Of a stretch of 64,000 nucleotides of DNA, positions 34,429-43,453 are shown piece after piece. The translations under genes and the position numbers were made by a program. The notes under the pieces were generated by a model, which was given only the letters and a program-made list of their open reading frames with translations, had not been told where the DNA came from and did no database searches. Numbering within the stretch: the stretch's first letter is position 1; every line of letters starts with the position of its first letter. Source of the DNA: Acetobacter suratthaniensis (GTDB lineage: Bacteria; Pseudomonadota; Alphaproteobacteria; Acetobacterales; Acetobacteraceae); the NCBI RefSeq assembly GCF_017377745.1, contig NZ_JAFVMG010000001.1, positions 124,001 to 188,000 on the forward strand. The letters run 5' to 3'.

Positions 34429-36927
34429 TCAGCTTGCGGGTGCGTCCGCATCGCGCATCAGCAGTACCTGCCGGGATGCGACGATAATCCCCTGTTCATG
34501 AAAAGCCTGCCACAGTGCGCGCAGGGCTATGGGTCTGGCGAGTTTGATGGTCAGATCCGCACGGGCGGTGGCGGTGCCGGTCAGCAGCACCGTGCCATCC
34601 TCTACCGATGTCATGTCCACCGTAACAGGGGCAAGGCCGTCCACGGCGTCACAGGCGCTCAGTGTGTCAGCAATGACCTGCATCGCGTGGTTGAGGTCGG
34701 AGGAGAACGGCACATCAAGCGTTACGGTAAACACGCCGGGTTTCTGTGCCGCAGTGGCGTTCTTGACCGCCGAGGTAATGAACTGCGAGTTCGGCACGAT
34801 CATGATGGATTTGTCGTCCAGCAGGATGTCGGTAGACCGCACGCTGATCCGCCCTACCTTGCCCGTTACACCGGCAATCGTCACGGTATCACCCACCGAG
34901 ACAGGGCGTTCGGCCATCAGGATAATGCCTGAAACGAAATTCTGCACGATGGATTGCAGACCAAACCCGATCCCGACCGACAGCGCGCTGACAACCCATG
35001 TCAGGCTTTTGACTGTCACCCCCAGCACCGACAGCATGGCCAGTCCGATGAGAATCCACGCAGAATATCCCAAAATACCCAGAATGGAGGCCTGTGCCCC
35101 CGTATCCAGCCGGGTGGTGGGGAAAAACTTCTGGCTGAACCAGCTTTTGACCAGATTGATGACGTAGTGCCCGGCTATCAGCAGCCCGACACAGAGCAGT
35201 ACGGCATTGAGCGAGACAAAATGTGTTTCGGCATTGGTCTGGCCATTAAACAGGTAGCCAAGCTGCGCCCATACCTGCGAGGGGTCAAACCCACCGCCTG
35301 AACTGGCAACAGCAAACAGAACCACCAGCAGCAGCAGATTGACCGCGCCGGGAATAAGCACACTGATCTGGTTGACCAGCCGTGCCGGAATGCCCAGAGC
35401 TGTCAGGCGTTGGCCAAGGCTGCCATGCGCGCACAGGGCTGTGGCGCATAGCGTGCTGGACAGGAGCGAGACCAGCAGCAGGCCGGAAAGCGTGATACTC
35501 ATCATGCTCAGCCATGAGATGATGGTATAGGCCAGCGGAATATAGCCCGAAAACACAGCCAGCCAGCAGATAATAGCCACGGTCATGGCCAGACTGCGCA
35601 GAAACTGCGCGAGGGGCGGGTTATCTTCGTCTTCCGTATTGGCGGTAACCCGTAGCTCCCGCGGGATCGCGAACAGCAAGGGGCTGACCGCCAGCGTATA
35701 GGCGCCATCCATCAACTGCACGGACAGCAGGGACAGGCCGCTATGTGTGTCCATATAGCGCAGCGCACCGCGCACCAGCATGGCGACGGCCAGCCATGCG
35801 GGGAACAGGCGCAGGTTTCTGGCCAGTTCGTCGGGCATGGTGAAAACCCGCCATTCCTTCATGCGTGAGAACAGGCACCAGCCCAGTTCCAGTACAAAGC
35901 CGCACAGGGGAGCCTGTGTTGCCACCATGTCGGCCAGCACGGCCAGATCACCCTGTGCGGCAGGGTTATCGAACGACAGGATGTTCCACAGGATCTGGAA
36001 GGAAAAACCCCAGGCGGCTGTGGCAATGGCCGCACAGGCGAGGGTGGCTGTAATCGGGCGCAGGCGGCCAAAGGGTACAAAGCGGGTAATCAGCCTGCGT
36101 ACAGGGCCGTGGCAGCCAAGCCAGAGCGCCATGAGCAGGGCCGTGCCCGCCATTCCGCCCAGAGTGATAAACACGCGCGAGCCGCTAAAGGCGACCCCCG
36201 TCAGGGCGACGGTCTGCTGGGAAAGGTCATGCAGGTGGTTGCTGTCCTGCCGGAAGGCGCTGATCAGCCCTGACCAGAAATTGATACCTAGCGGCGAGGG
36301 AAAACGCTGCCAGAGCGTTGCCTGCTGAATGGCGCTGCCATGCTGGCGCAGGGCGCTGATAAGCTGCTGGGCTTCCGCCTGATACAGCTTTAGCCGCACC
36401 ATGCGGGTGTCCACCTCTTTCTGGCGGCGTGTCAGGGTATTGCGCTGCTCGGTAATGGAGGCGGCTTCTGCCGGGTCGCCGGAGGCGGGAGGCTTGCCCA
36501 GAATATCCAGAAAGTTCTGGTACATTGCATGGTAGGGCTTCAGCCGCGCCATGAGCGTATCGGCCTGCGTGGCGACAGCCGTTGCGCGTTGCAGCAACGT
36601 GGCCAGATCAGCGGAGGTATGGCCTGTATCGTGGTCTTGCAGGCCGGTGGTGTAAATGGTGCGGATTTCCGCTTCCATTGCGTCCAGCGTCTGATCGGGC
36701 GCGCTGTTTTCAGCGCGGGCGATAAAGGCGCTGGCCAGCCCGCCGGGTACGGTGGTGCCTACGGTCGGTTGTGTCGTATCAGCCGATGGGGCGGCTGGCG
36801 TTGTGTCGGTGCGTGTGGTGGCGGCGGTGGCTGCCGTGGCAAGGGCAGGCGCGGCAAGCAGGGCAAGGGCCAGCCCCGCAGGTCGGAGCAGGCGGCGCAA
36901 AGAGGAGAAAAAAAGCTGATGGCGCAT
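34429..36927 (-). CDS. Large MscS-family mechanosensitive channel (DUF3772 type)
   Basis: 832 residues. A signal peptide (about 1-32) precedes a periplasmic coiled region (DUF3772-like, about 70-230) and roughly eight TM helices. The pore-lining TM3-like helix and MscS beta domain follow, with GIGFGLQSIVQNFVSGIIL, PVSVGDTVTIAGVTGKV and PNSQFITSAVKN (about 650-745), then an alpha-beta C-terminus. Such MscK/YbdG-like proteins act in osmotic downshock and need not be plain emergency valves. It converges with dnaB and lies downstream of mlaEF and a small lipoprotein on the same strand. Confidence 0.9.
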   Translation of the reverse strand: MRHQLFFSSLRRLLRPAGLALALLAAPALATAATAATTRTDTTPAAPSADTTQPTVGTTVPGGLASAFIARAENSAPDQTLDAMEAEIRTIYTTGLQDHDTGHTSADLATLLQRATAVATQADTLMARLKPYHAMYQNFLDILGKPPASGDPAEAASITEQRNTLTRRQKEVDTRMVRLKLYQAEAQQLISALRQHGSAIQQATLWQRFPSPLGINFWSGLISAFRQDSNHLHDLSQQTVALTGVAFSGSRVFITLGGMAGTALLMALWLGCHGPVRRLITRFVPFGRLRPITATLACAAIATAAWGFSFQILWNILSFDNPAAQGDLAVLADMVATQAPLCGFVLELGWCLFSRMKEWRVFTMPDELARNLRLFPAWLAVAMLVRGALRYMDTHSGLSLLSVQLMDGAYTLAVSPLLFAIPRELRVTANTEDEDNPPLAQFLRSLAMTVAIICWLAVFSGYIPLAYTIISWLSMMSITLSGLLLVSLLSSTLCATALCAHGSLGQRLTALGIPARLVNQISVLIPGAVNLLLLVVLFAVASSGGGFDPSQVWAQLGYLFNGQTNAETHFVSLNAVLLCVGLLIAGHYVINLVKSWFSQKFFPTTRLDTGAQASILGILGYSAWILIGLAMLSVLGVTVKSLTWVVSALSVGIGFGLQSIVQNFVSGIILMAERPVSVGDTVTIAGVTGKVGRISVRSTDILLDDKSIMIVPNSQFITSAVKNATAAQKPGVFTVTLDVPFSSDLNHAMQVIADTLSACDAVDGLAPVTVDMTSVEDGTVLLTGTATARADLTIKLARPIALRALWQAFHEQGIIVASRQVLLMRDADAPAS

Positions 36928-37039
36928 CGGGCAGTCGTATCTCCGCTTTACCGTATGCCTTGCGTGACTGTCCTGAGCGCGAGCCTCCTGAAAGCAGGGG
37001 GGAAGGGATCAGGGGCGCTCGGTCAGGCCGGGAGACAGC

Positions 37040-37183
37040 TTAGGTGTTGCTGTTCTGGATATGATCGCGGAACCCCAGTTTTTCGAGCTGAGCGGGGGAG
37101 GTAATATGGCGGGGGGTCGAATGGAACATCCCGCACGCCGAAAGGCCGAGCGCACAAGCCAGCAGCAGGACTGCACGTTTCAT
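37040..37183 (-). CDS. 47-residue lipoprotein
   Basis: A short gene that is easily missed. It reads MKRAVLLLACALGLSACGMF and then a 27-residue tail ending HIQNSNT. The signal peptide has a perfect lipobox, LSAC, with Cys at residue 17, so the mature lipoprotein would be about 31 residues, polar, with no Asp at +2 (Gly follows), suggesting outer membrane sorting. GGAGAAAG lies upstream of the ATG. It sits 100 bases after mlaF and 112 before the MscS gene, all on the minus strand. I do not recognise a family. Confidence 0.72.
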   Translation of the reverse strand: MKRAVLLLACALGLSACGMFHSTPRHITSPAQLEKLGFRDHIQNSNT

Positions 37184-37283
37184 GATGTTGTCTTTCTCCA
37201 CGGTTGACTGGCCGTTTCACTGTCTTCTTTCTATCTCACCCGCAGGCAGTGCGGGCAAGCGAAGAAGTGCGCCCAGCCGCTCT

Positions 37284-38060
37284 CTAACGACGCAGTTCCA
37301 TGGTGATAGGCCCTTCGCGGCGGCCATGGGTGAACTGATCCACATAGGGGTTGCCGCTCTCCATCAGGGTGCTGGCGGCCCCCTGCCAGATCAGCCGCCC
37401 CTGATAGAGCATGGCCGCCTGATCGCCTATCCGCTGGGCGGAGGCCATGTCATGCGTGATGGCAATGGCGGTGGAGCCGAGTGTTTTGACGCAGTTTACA
37501 ATCAGCCCGTCGATGACAGCCCCCATGATCGGGTCCAGCCCGGTTGTGGGTTCATCAAAAAACAGCATGTCCGGGCGTGCGGCGATAGCGCGTGCAAGGC
37601 CCACACGCTTTTGCATGCCGCCTGAAAGTTCCGCCGGGTAAAGATCGCCCACGGATGGGTCAAGCCCGACCTGTGTCAGGATTTCGCCCGCATGGGTGCG
37701 GGCATTACGGCGGGAAAGATGCTTGCGCGCGAGAAGCCCGAAGGTGACATTTTCCCATACGGGCAGGCTGTCAAACAGGGCGGCGTTCTGGAACAGCATG
37801 CCTATTTCGCCGCGCAGGCGCTCGCGGCGGCTGGCGGGGGCGCTGAGAATGTTTTCACCGTCGATTTCAATCACGCCGGAATCGGGCGTCATAAGGCCCA
37901 GCAGGCAGCGCAGCAGAACCGATTTACCGCTTCCTGACCCGCCAATGATTACGCATGAAGTACCCTGCGCCACATCAAGTGTGACGCCATCGAGCACCTT
38001 TTTGCTGCCAAAAGATTTGTGCAGGTCACGGATACGGATTTTCGGAGGCGCATCTGTCAT
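37284..38060 (-). CDS. mlaF: Phospholipid transport ABC ATPase MlaF
   Basis: 258 residues. ABC ATPase motifs: Walker A GGSGSGKSVLL, Q-loop LFQNAALFDSLPVW, signature LSGGMQKRVGLARAI, Walker B MLFFDEPTTGLDP and His in ITHDM. The LFQ..ALFDSL and PTTGLDPI sequences are typical of the Mla/Mkl group, which moves phospholipids between inner and outer membrane. It is 24 bases downstream of mlaE. The third member, the MCE protein MlaD, does not follow as it usually would. Confidence 0.93.
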   Translation of the reverse strand: MTDAPPKIRIRDLHKSFGSKKVLDGVTLDVAQGTSCVIIGGSGSGKSVLLRCLLGLMTPDSGVIEIDGENILSAPASRRERLRGEIGMLFQNAALFDSLPVWENVTFGLLARKHLSRRNARTHAGEILTQVGLDPSVGDLYPAELSGGMQKRVGLARAIAARPDMLFFDEPTTGLDPIMGAVIDGLIVNCVKTLGSTAIAITHDMASAQRIGDQAAMLYQGRLIWQGAASTLMESGNPYVDQFTHGRREGPITMELRR

Positions 38061-38084
38061 GCGGGGCGGCGGTCCTTATGGTGT

Positions 38085-38870
38085 TCAGTGCGAGAAAAAC
38101 AGGTCCGTTATCAGATAATCGAACGCCAGTAGTAAAATGGAGGCAGCGACCACGGCAGATGTGGTGGCAGACCCCACGCCCTCGGCCCCGCCCTTGCTGT
38201 TATAGCCGTGGTAACAGCCCATGAGGGTGATCAGAAAGCCGAACAGAGCGGCCTTGACCAGCCCGACCGTGACATCCTCGGCTTTCAGGGCGTTGAGGGT
38301 GGCGGTAATATAGGCGGTGGCGGAAAAATCGAGCTTGACCACTGCCACGAGAAAACCACCGGCAACCCCCAGCACATCGGCTATCAGCACCAGCAGGGGC
38401 AGGGCTACAAGCCCGGCCAGCAGGCGTGGGGCCACCAGATATTTCATGGGGTTGGTGGACAGGGTATCCAGCGCATCAATCTGGTCGGTTACGCGCATGG
38501 TGCCAATCTGGGCAGCCATGGCAGCGCCCACCCGTCCGGCCACCATAAGCCCTGCCAGAACCGGCCCTAGCTCACGGGTAACGGCCAGTACCACAATACC
38601 GGCAATCGCACTCTGGGCATGGTACTGTGCAAAGCCGGTATAGGATTGCAACGCAATCACCCCGCCTGAAAACAGGGCGGTTAGCGCTACAACGGGGAGC
38701 GAGAAAAAACCCGTCTCGAGAAAACTGCCCCAAAAGACGCGCCCGTAAAACGGCGGGCGGACAATATGCGACAGGCCAGACAGCGCGAACAGCGCGATCG
38801 CCCCCGTTGCGCGGAGAAGGGAAAGGGTAGCGCGGCCAATGCCGGCCACGAGATCGAGCGCCATATCCAT
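38085..38870 (-). CDS. mlaE: Phospholipid transport ABC permease MlaE
   Basis: 261 residues with five or six hydrophobic helices. Family signatures are GGVIALQSYTGFAQY, VTRELGPVLAGLMVAGRVGAAMA and MRVTDQIDALDTLSTNPMKYLVAPRL, the conserved MlaE core. A C-terminal ITLMGCYHGYNSKGGAEGVG follows. MlaE is the membrane subunit of the MlaFEDB phospholipid transporter that keeps outer membrane asymmetry. It is divergent from radA, with about 220 bases between them. Confidence 0.95.
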   Translation of the reverse strand: MDMALDLVAGIGRATLSLLRATGAIALFALSGLSHIVRPPFYGRVFWGSFLETGFFSLPVVALTALFSGGVIALQSYTGFAQYHAQSAIAGIVVLAVTRELGPVLAGLMVAGRVGAAMAAQIGTMRVTDQIDALDTLSTNPMKYLVAPRLLAGLVALPLLVLIADVLGVAGGFLVAVVKLDFSATAYITATLNALKAEDVTVGLVKAALFGFLITLMGCYHGYNSKGGAEGVGSATTSAVVAASILLLAFDYLITDLFFSH

Positions 38871-39093
38871 GGATCGGGGCTGTCTGCTCCTGCGTGGGGG
38901 TGGGTGCTGTATCGCTCTGCTGGCCTAGCGTGGAAGGAGGGGGTTCGTCAAAGTGCCTGTATGCGTCATGGGGGTAGGCAGGGGGGCTGCGGGCTTGAGT
39001 TTGTTCTTGTTTTATTCCATTTTATGCGGGAGCCGGAGCTAACCGGTGTCGTGCCGCGCCGGGTTAGGCCGCGCGGAGTTTCAAGGAGTGCCC

Positions 39094-40482
39094 GTGGCCA
39101 AAAAACCAGCCCGTCAGTACGGATGCACCGCCTGCGGAGCCGTACATGCCAAATGGGCCGGGCAGTGCGATGCCTGCCAGGAATGGAACACGCTTGAAGA
39201 ACTGGCGATAGAACCGCTGGCGGCGTCTTCTGCCGCACGGGCTGTGCCGGGGCGGCGTGTCCGGCTTGAGGCCTTGCAGGGTGTTGTACAGCCACCGCCG
39301 CGCGTGCGCTCGGGTATTGCCGAGCTGGATCGCGCACTGGGTGGGGGGTTGGTGCCTGCCTCTGTCGTGCTGGTGGGGGGCGATCCGGGGATCGGTAAAT
39401 CCACGCTGCTGTTGCAGGCCGCGAGCAAGCTGGCGGAACAGGGCGAGCGGGTTTTGTATATTTCGGGTGAAGAGGCGGTGGATCAGATCCGCCTGCGCGC
39501 CCGGCGGCTGGGGGTGGAAGGGGCAAAGCTGGAACTGGCGGCCTCCATCAATGTGGCGGACATTATCGCCACCGCCGAGGCCGAGGCTGATGTGCGGGTG
39601 GTGGTTATCGATTCTATCCAGACCATGTGGCTGGAAACGGTGGAAAGCGCTCCGGGCACGGTTTCGCAGGTGCGGGCCTGCGCGTTCGAGCTGATCCGCG
39701 CGGCCAAGCGCCGGGGGTTCTGTCTTATTCTGGTGGGGCATGTCACCAAGGAAGGGGCACTGGCAGGCCCGCGCGTGCTGGAACACATGGTGGATGCCGT
39801 CATGTATTTCGAGGGCGATCGCGGGCATCAGTTCCGTATCCTGCGCGCGGCCAAGAATCGCTATGGTGCGACGGATGAAATTGGCGTGTTCGCCATGACC
39901 GATCGCGGGCTGGAGGAAGTCAGTAACCCTTCCGCCCTGTTTCTGGCCGAGCGGCGGGGTAATATTGCCGGTTCCGCCGTCTTTGCCGGGCTTGAAGGGT
40001 CTCGCCCTGTCCTGCTGGAAGTGCAGGCCCTGCTCTCGCCCAAAGGGGGGGATGGCGCGCCCCGCCGTGCTGTTGTGGGCTGGGATGGCGGGCGGTTGGC
40101 CATGCTGCTTGCCGTGCTGGAAACCCGTTGCGGGCTGAAGCTTTCGGGCATGGATGTGTATCTGAACGTAGCCGGAGGGCTGAAAGTGGCGGAACCGGCG
40201 GCTGATCTGGCCGTGGCTGCCGCACTCGTTTCCGCAGCGACCGGCGTGCCGACCAGCCCCGGTGCGGTCTATTTTGGCGAAGTCGGGCTTTCGGGCGAGA
40301 TCAGGCAGGTTTCTCAGGCGGATTCCCGGCTGAAAGAAGCCGCCAAGCTGGGCTTTACCCAAGCTGTTCTGCCACGCCGTGTGGCGCGAGGCAGTGCGCC
40401 CACCCGCCCGCCGGAAGGGCTGAGCCTGCGAGAGAGCGGGCATATATCCGATCTGATCAGCCCGGATGCGCAAAGCGAGTAA
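39094..40482 (+). CDS. radA: DNA repair protein RadA
   Basis: 462 residues. An N-terminal four-Cys zinc finger (CTACGAVHAKWAGQCDAC) is followed by a RecA-like core with Walker A GGDPGIGKST and the RadA-specific KNRYG motif (RAAKNRYGATDE). A C-terminal Lon-protease-like domain (about 290-450; GGLKVAEPAADLAVAAALV) completes it. RadA promotes branch migration during recombination repair. GTG 39094 lies 5 bases after a perfect AAGGAG (39083-39088), which settles the start although the frame is open 16 codons further upstream. Confidence 0.97.
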   Translation: MAKKPARQYGCTACGAVHAKWAGQCDACQEWNTLEELAIEPLAASSAARAVPGRRVRLEALQGVVQPPPRVRSGIAELDRALGGGLVPASVVLVGGDPGIGKSTLLLQAASKLAEQGERVLYISGEEAVDQIRLRARRLGVEGAKLELAASINVADIIATAEAEADVRVVVIDSIQTMWLETVESAPGTVSQVRACAFELIRAAKRRGFCLILVGHVTKEGALAGPRVLEHMVDAVMYFEGDRGHQFRILRAAKNRYGATDEIGVFAMTDRGLEEVSNPSALFLAERRGNIAGSAVFAGLEGSRPVLLEVQALLSPKGGDGAPRRAVVGWDGGRLAMLLAVLETRCGLKLSGMDVYLNVAGGLKVAEPAADLAVAAALVSAATGVPTSPGAVYFGEVGLSGEIRQVSQADSRLKEAAKLGFTQAVLPRRVARGSAPTRPPEGLSLRESGHISDLISPDAQSE

Positions 40483-40504
40483 GCGGGAAAATACACCCTT
40501 CGGA

Positions 40505-40533
40505 TTGCCAGTCAGCAGAAGCGGGGTTATAAG
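40505..40533 (+). promoter_or_regulatory. Promoter of tRNA-Gly
   Basis: TTGCCA at 40505-40510 and TATAAG at 40528-40533, spacer 17 bases, lie 20 bases before the tRNA. Both boxes match sigma-70 consensus at five of six positions. Confidence 0.75.
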
Positions 40534-40552
40534 ACGCCCACTGGTTCGCCAC

Positions 40553-40626
40553 GCGGATGTAGTTCAATGGTAGAACGGCAGCTTCCCAAGCTGCATACGG
40601 GGGTTCGATTCCCCTCATCCGCTCCA
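40553..40626 (+). tRNA. tRNA-Gly (anticodon CCC)
   Basis: 74 nucleotides including an encoded CCA end. The acceptor stem GCGGATG pairs with CATCCGC, the D-arm holds GTTCAATGGTAGAAC, and the anticodon stem GCAGC/GCTGC encloses loop TTCCCAA (anticodon CCC at its centre). The T-arm GGGGGTTCGATTCCCC is standard. It reads GGG codons. It is an independent unit between radA and a permease gene, with its own promoter. Confidence 0.97.
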
Positions 40627-40730
40627 GTTTCCCCCCGATTCTGATGACGTGCCGGACAAGGCCATGCACTGGGCATGGCTCTGCCTCGTGGCGCTGTCTG
40701 TCTGCATTGCAGCAGTCGGGCCGGTGCGCT

Positions 40731-40758
40731 TTGGATATTGTTCCGTTTCAAGTATGAT
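40731..40758 (+). promoter_or_regulatory. Probable sigma-70 promoter of the APC permease gene
   Basis: TTGGAT at 40731-40736 and TATGAT at 40753-40758 are 16 bases apart. The site is about 60 bases before ATG 40819, in the gene-free stretch 40627-40818 where I see nothing else but GC-rich sequence. Confidence 0.6.
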
Positions 40759-40818
40759 CGATCGGTTCGATTACGCAGGAACATTATAGAGATCGGGCGA
40801 CAGAAAAGGAATTTCCGT

Positions 40819-42177
40819 ATGGCACAGGCAAAGACCACACCGCCCGCTAGGTCGGGCGCGGGTCTTCGGAACCGGCATATCGCCATGATCGCCCTTGGCG
40901 GCACCATCGGCGCGGGGCTGTTCGTCGGTAGCAGCGCTGCCATTGTCGCCACCGGGCCTGCGGTTCTGCTGGCCTATCTTGGTGTTGGCGCGTTGGTCAT
41001 GCTGGTCATGCGGATGCTGGGCGAAATGGTGGTGAACAACCCGCGACAGGGATCGTTCGTGGCATATATCCGCATTGCCCACGGCGACAGGGTCGGGTTT
41101 ACCGCTGGCTGGCTTTACTGGTTTTTCTGGGTGGTGGTGCTGGGCAGCGAGGCCATTGCCGGGGCTATCCTGTTGCAGGATTGGGTTAATCTGCCGGTCT
41201 GGCTCCTGGCTCTTGTGCAACTGGCAGTGCTCAAGGCAGTCAATTTCGCGGCGCCGCGTGTTTTTGGCGAATGCGAGTTCTGGCTTTCCGGGGTGAAGGT
41301 TTTCAGCATTCTGGCCTTTGTGGGCCTGAGCCTGCTGTATGTGCTGCATGTTTTTGGGCCGGGCGTATCGGTGCGCTCCAACCTGGTGGGGCATGGCGGT
41401 CTTGTGCCGCATGGTTTTCTGGCGGTGCTATCGATTGTACCCACCATTCTGTTCAGCATGATGGGGGCGGAAATCGCAACCGTGGCGGCGGCGGAATCCA
41501 GTGAATCGGAAAAGAGCATCGACCGCGTAACGCGTAGTCTGGGGCTGCGTGTTACGCTGTTTTATGTTCTGGCAGTGGGCATGATCCTGCTTGTTGTGCC
41601 GTGGGATACGATCATTTCCGGCCGCTCGCCCTTTGTTGCGGCCATGGATCGCATGGGTGTGCCCGGTGCCGGGTTGATGATGCGCGTTGTGGTGTTGAGC
41701 GCCATCCTGTCCTGCCTGAATTCCAGCCTGTACATTACCTCCCGCGTGCTGCGTGAACTGGCGGAACAGGGCGATGCCCCGGCCCCACTGGGGCGTCTGG
41801 CGGGCTCGGGCGCGCCGCGTCTGGCTATTACAGTCAGCGGTCTGGCGGGGGCTCTGGTGGCGTTTTCTTCCATTCTCGCCCCCGATACGATTTTTGCCTT
41901 CCTGCTGAGTTGTAGCGGTGGCGTTATCCTGCTGATTTACAGCCTGATTGTGACAGCCCATGTCGTAACCCGCAAAGCGGCTGAGCGTGCAGGGCAGGGG
42001 CGGTTTGCGTTACCGTTGTTTCCGCTGACCAACTACGCCACGGTGGCGGGGGTTGCGGTTGTCTTCGGGGCCATGCTGGTTAACCCGAGCGAGCGTATGA
42101 CGGCGGTGGCCTCGTTGGGCACGTCTGTCTTCTGTTTTGCGCTGGCATCGTATTTCATGATCCGCCGGGCGGACTGA
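40819..42177 (+). CDS. Amino acid permease, APC superfamily (AAT/GABA permease type)
   Basis: 452 residues with 12 TM helices. The signature of the AAT family is clear: RHIAMIALGGTIGAGLFVGSS in TM1, the GEMVVNNPRQGSFVAY segment, GFTAGWLYWFFWV, and MMGAEIATVAAAESSE in the TM6 region, followed by SLYITSRVLRELAEQGDAP. Close groups transport GABA, proline, lysine or aromatic amino acids with protons; the exact substrate is not readable. AAGGA lies 8 bases before ATG 40819. It ends at a hairpin shared with the convergent DUF1275 gene. Confidence 0.92.
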   Translation: MAQAKTTPPARSGAGLRNRHIAMIALGGTIGAGLFVGSSAAIVATGPAVLLAYLGVGALVMLVMRMLGEMVVNNPRQGSFVAYIRIAHGDRVGFTAGWLYWFFWVVVLGSEAIAGAILLQDWVNLPVWLLALVQLAVLKAVNFAAPRVFGECEFWLSGVKVFSILAFVGLSLLYVLHVFGPGVSVRSNLVGHGGLVPHGFLAVLSIVPTILFSMMGAEIATVAAAESSESEKSIDRVTRSLGLRVTLFYVLAVGMILLVVPWDTIISGRSPFVAAMDRMGVPGAGLMMRVVVLSAILSCLNSSLYITSRVLRELAEQGDAPAPLGRLAGSGAPRLAITVSGLAGALVAFSSILAPDTIFAFLLSCSGGVILLIYSLIVTAHVVTRKAAERAGQGRFALPLFPLTNYATVAGVAVVFGAMLVNPSERMTAVASLGTSVFCFALASYFMIRRAD

Positions 42178-42194
42178 ACAACACCGCAACGTAA

Positions 42195-42221
42195 ATCGGG
42201 CCAGTGGCATACCGGCCCGAT
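42195..42221. terminator. Hairpin between convergent permease and DUF1275 genes
   Basis: ATCGGGCC (42195-42202) and GGCCCGAT (42214-42221) form a perfect 8-bp stem with an 11-base loop. It lies in the 54-base gap between two converging genes. Only a short T-run follows on the minus strand and none on the + strand. Confidence 0.5.
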
Positions 42222-42231
42222 CGTGGTGCGC

Positions 42232-42927
42232 TCAGGGAATGCTGATCCGGTCCAGCCGCACGACAAGCGGCAGGCGCCCGACCAGTAGCACCGTACCGGC
42301 CATCATGATGATGAACGCCGTTAAGGCTATTCCCTGTGCTACGCTATGGGCCGAAATCAGCGTGCCCATGACCGCGCCGAGAAAGAGCGCGCCAATGGCC
42401 GCCGCCCTGCGCCAGCTTCCCCTGTTATCGCCCCCGGCCACGCTGCTGTTATGCGCCAGACCGTGCAGAACAACGGTTGCGGCGGGTAATGTCATGTCCG
42501 GCAGGCTGGCGTGGCGGGTGGCGGAGGTCTGCACCCCCATGGCAAAAGCCAGCAGGCCCAGCGTTATATAAGGTGCGCCGGGTGGCGCGGCTGACCAGAT
42601 CCATGCCGCCAGCGCAATAAGGCTGGCGACACCGAGCAGCATATCTCCGATAATCAGGCGCTGGTGCCGTCTGCGCCGGACAAGGCGTCCTCCCAGCACA
42701 GCGCCACTATAGAAGCAGGCAATGGCCTCCAGCCCGGACAGGACGATAGCCTGCGAGGTGGCGATGTTGACCGCAATCAGGATGATGCTTGCGGTCATGT
42801 ACCCCGCGAACATTTTCAGGTGCAGCAGCGAGATGGCATCAAGCATGCCCATTGCCATCGTAACCAGAATAATTGCGACAACCAGACGGGCATCATGCCC
42901 TTTTTGAATAGGGGGAGTATGTTCCAT
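42232..42927 (-). CDS. DUF1275 family membrane protein (YoaK-like)
   Basis: 231 residues with about six TM helices. The order of helices and the motifs MGMLDAISLLHLKMFAGYMT, GAVLGGRLVRRRRHQR and MGVQTSATRHASLPDMTLPAATV resemble DUF1275 (YoaK) proteins, whose role is unknown. ATG 42927 has no clear ribosome site. ATG 42975 would add 16 residues written in AT-rich, unbiased codons unlike the rest of the gene, so I prefer the shorter form. A large gene-free region lies upstream. Confidence 0.82.
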   Translation of the reverse strand: MEHTPPIQKGHDARLVVAIILVTMAMGMLDAISLLHLKMFAGYMTASIILIAVNIATSQAIVLSGLEAIACFYSGAVLGGRLVRRRRHQRLIIGDMLLGVASLIALAAWIWSAAPPGAPYITLGLLAFAMGVQTSATRHASLPDMTLPAATVVLHGLAHNSSVAGGDNRGSWRRAAAIGALFLGAVMGTLISAHSVAQGIALTAFIIMMAGTVLLVGRLPLVVRLDRISIP

Positions 42928-43453
42928 TGATACAGAAATAGCGTGAGTGGATTGAGTGGATAAAAAAGATAGCATTAATTGTTATAACGCAGAACATGCC
43001 TTCGGGTGGGGGCAGCCATGACCTCTCACCCGGCCAAGTGAGGCGAAAACCGAGGCATCAGGGACAGATCACCAGATCGTGATGCAGGTTGAGGACCCTG
43101 TAGAGAGGGGGACAAAAGGGGGTGCGTACCCTTGTGCAGGGGGTGTACAACGCGAATGGACATGCTGTTTTATCAGATGGATAGACTGGTTTGCCAACTT
43201 TGCCCTGTCTGGCCTGAATTCAGAAAAAACAGACAGGTTAAAGAGCTTTTGCGTTTTTTCGTTCAGGTGTCTGCGCGCTGCATGGGCGGGGGCGATGGGG
43301 CGGCACACAGATCGCGCCTTTATGGCGGGGGGCTGCGCAACGCAGGGTGAAGGGCGCGTGTGGTCTGCCATGTTTTTTGTGCGCCCGGCGGCTGCTTGAT
43401 CTTTGGACAGATTACGGGGCAGTTTGTCGCATATTCCGCTAGGGAGATTCTTG
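42928..43453. other. 526-base gene-free region with nested inverted repeats
   Basis: No reading frame here has a ribosome site, familiar motif or the codon bias of its neighbours. The region is more AT-rich than the surroundings. A perfect 8-bp inverted repeat CCTGTCTG (43204-43211) / CAGACAGG (43230-43237) encloses the palindrome CTGAATTCAG (43214-43223). Two tandem copies of GAGTGGATT-like sequence lie near 42950-42967. It should contain the promoters of both flanking genes, but none could be fixed. Confidence 0.6.

Noticed and set aside
39064-40473. 469-codon open frame on the minus strand across radA
   Set aside because: It is the antisense shadow of radA, has no ribosome site and reads as Arg/His/Gln-rich sequence without motifs. 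GC-rich coding DNA often gives such frames.
43079-43399. 106-codon + strand frame in the gene-free region
   Set aside because: No ribosome site, Cys/Trp/Arg-rich chance composition and no motif. I treat the interval as non-coding.
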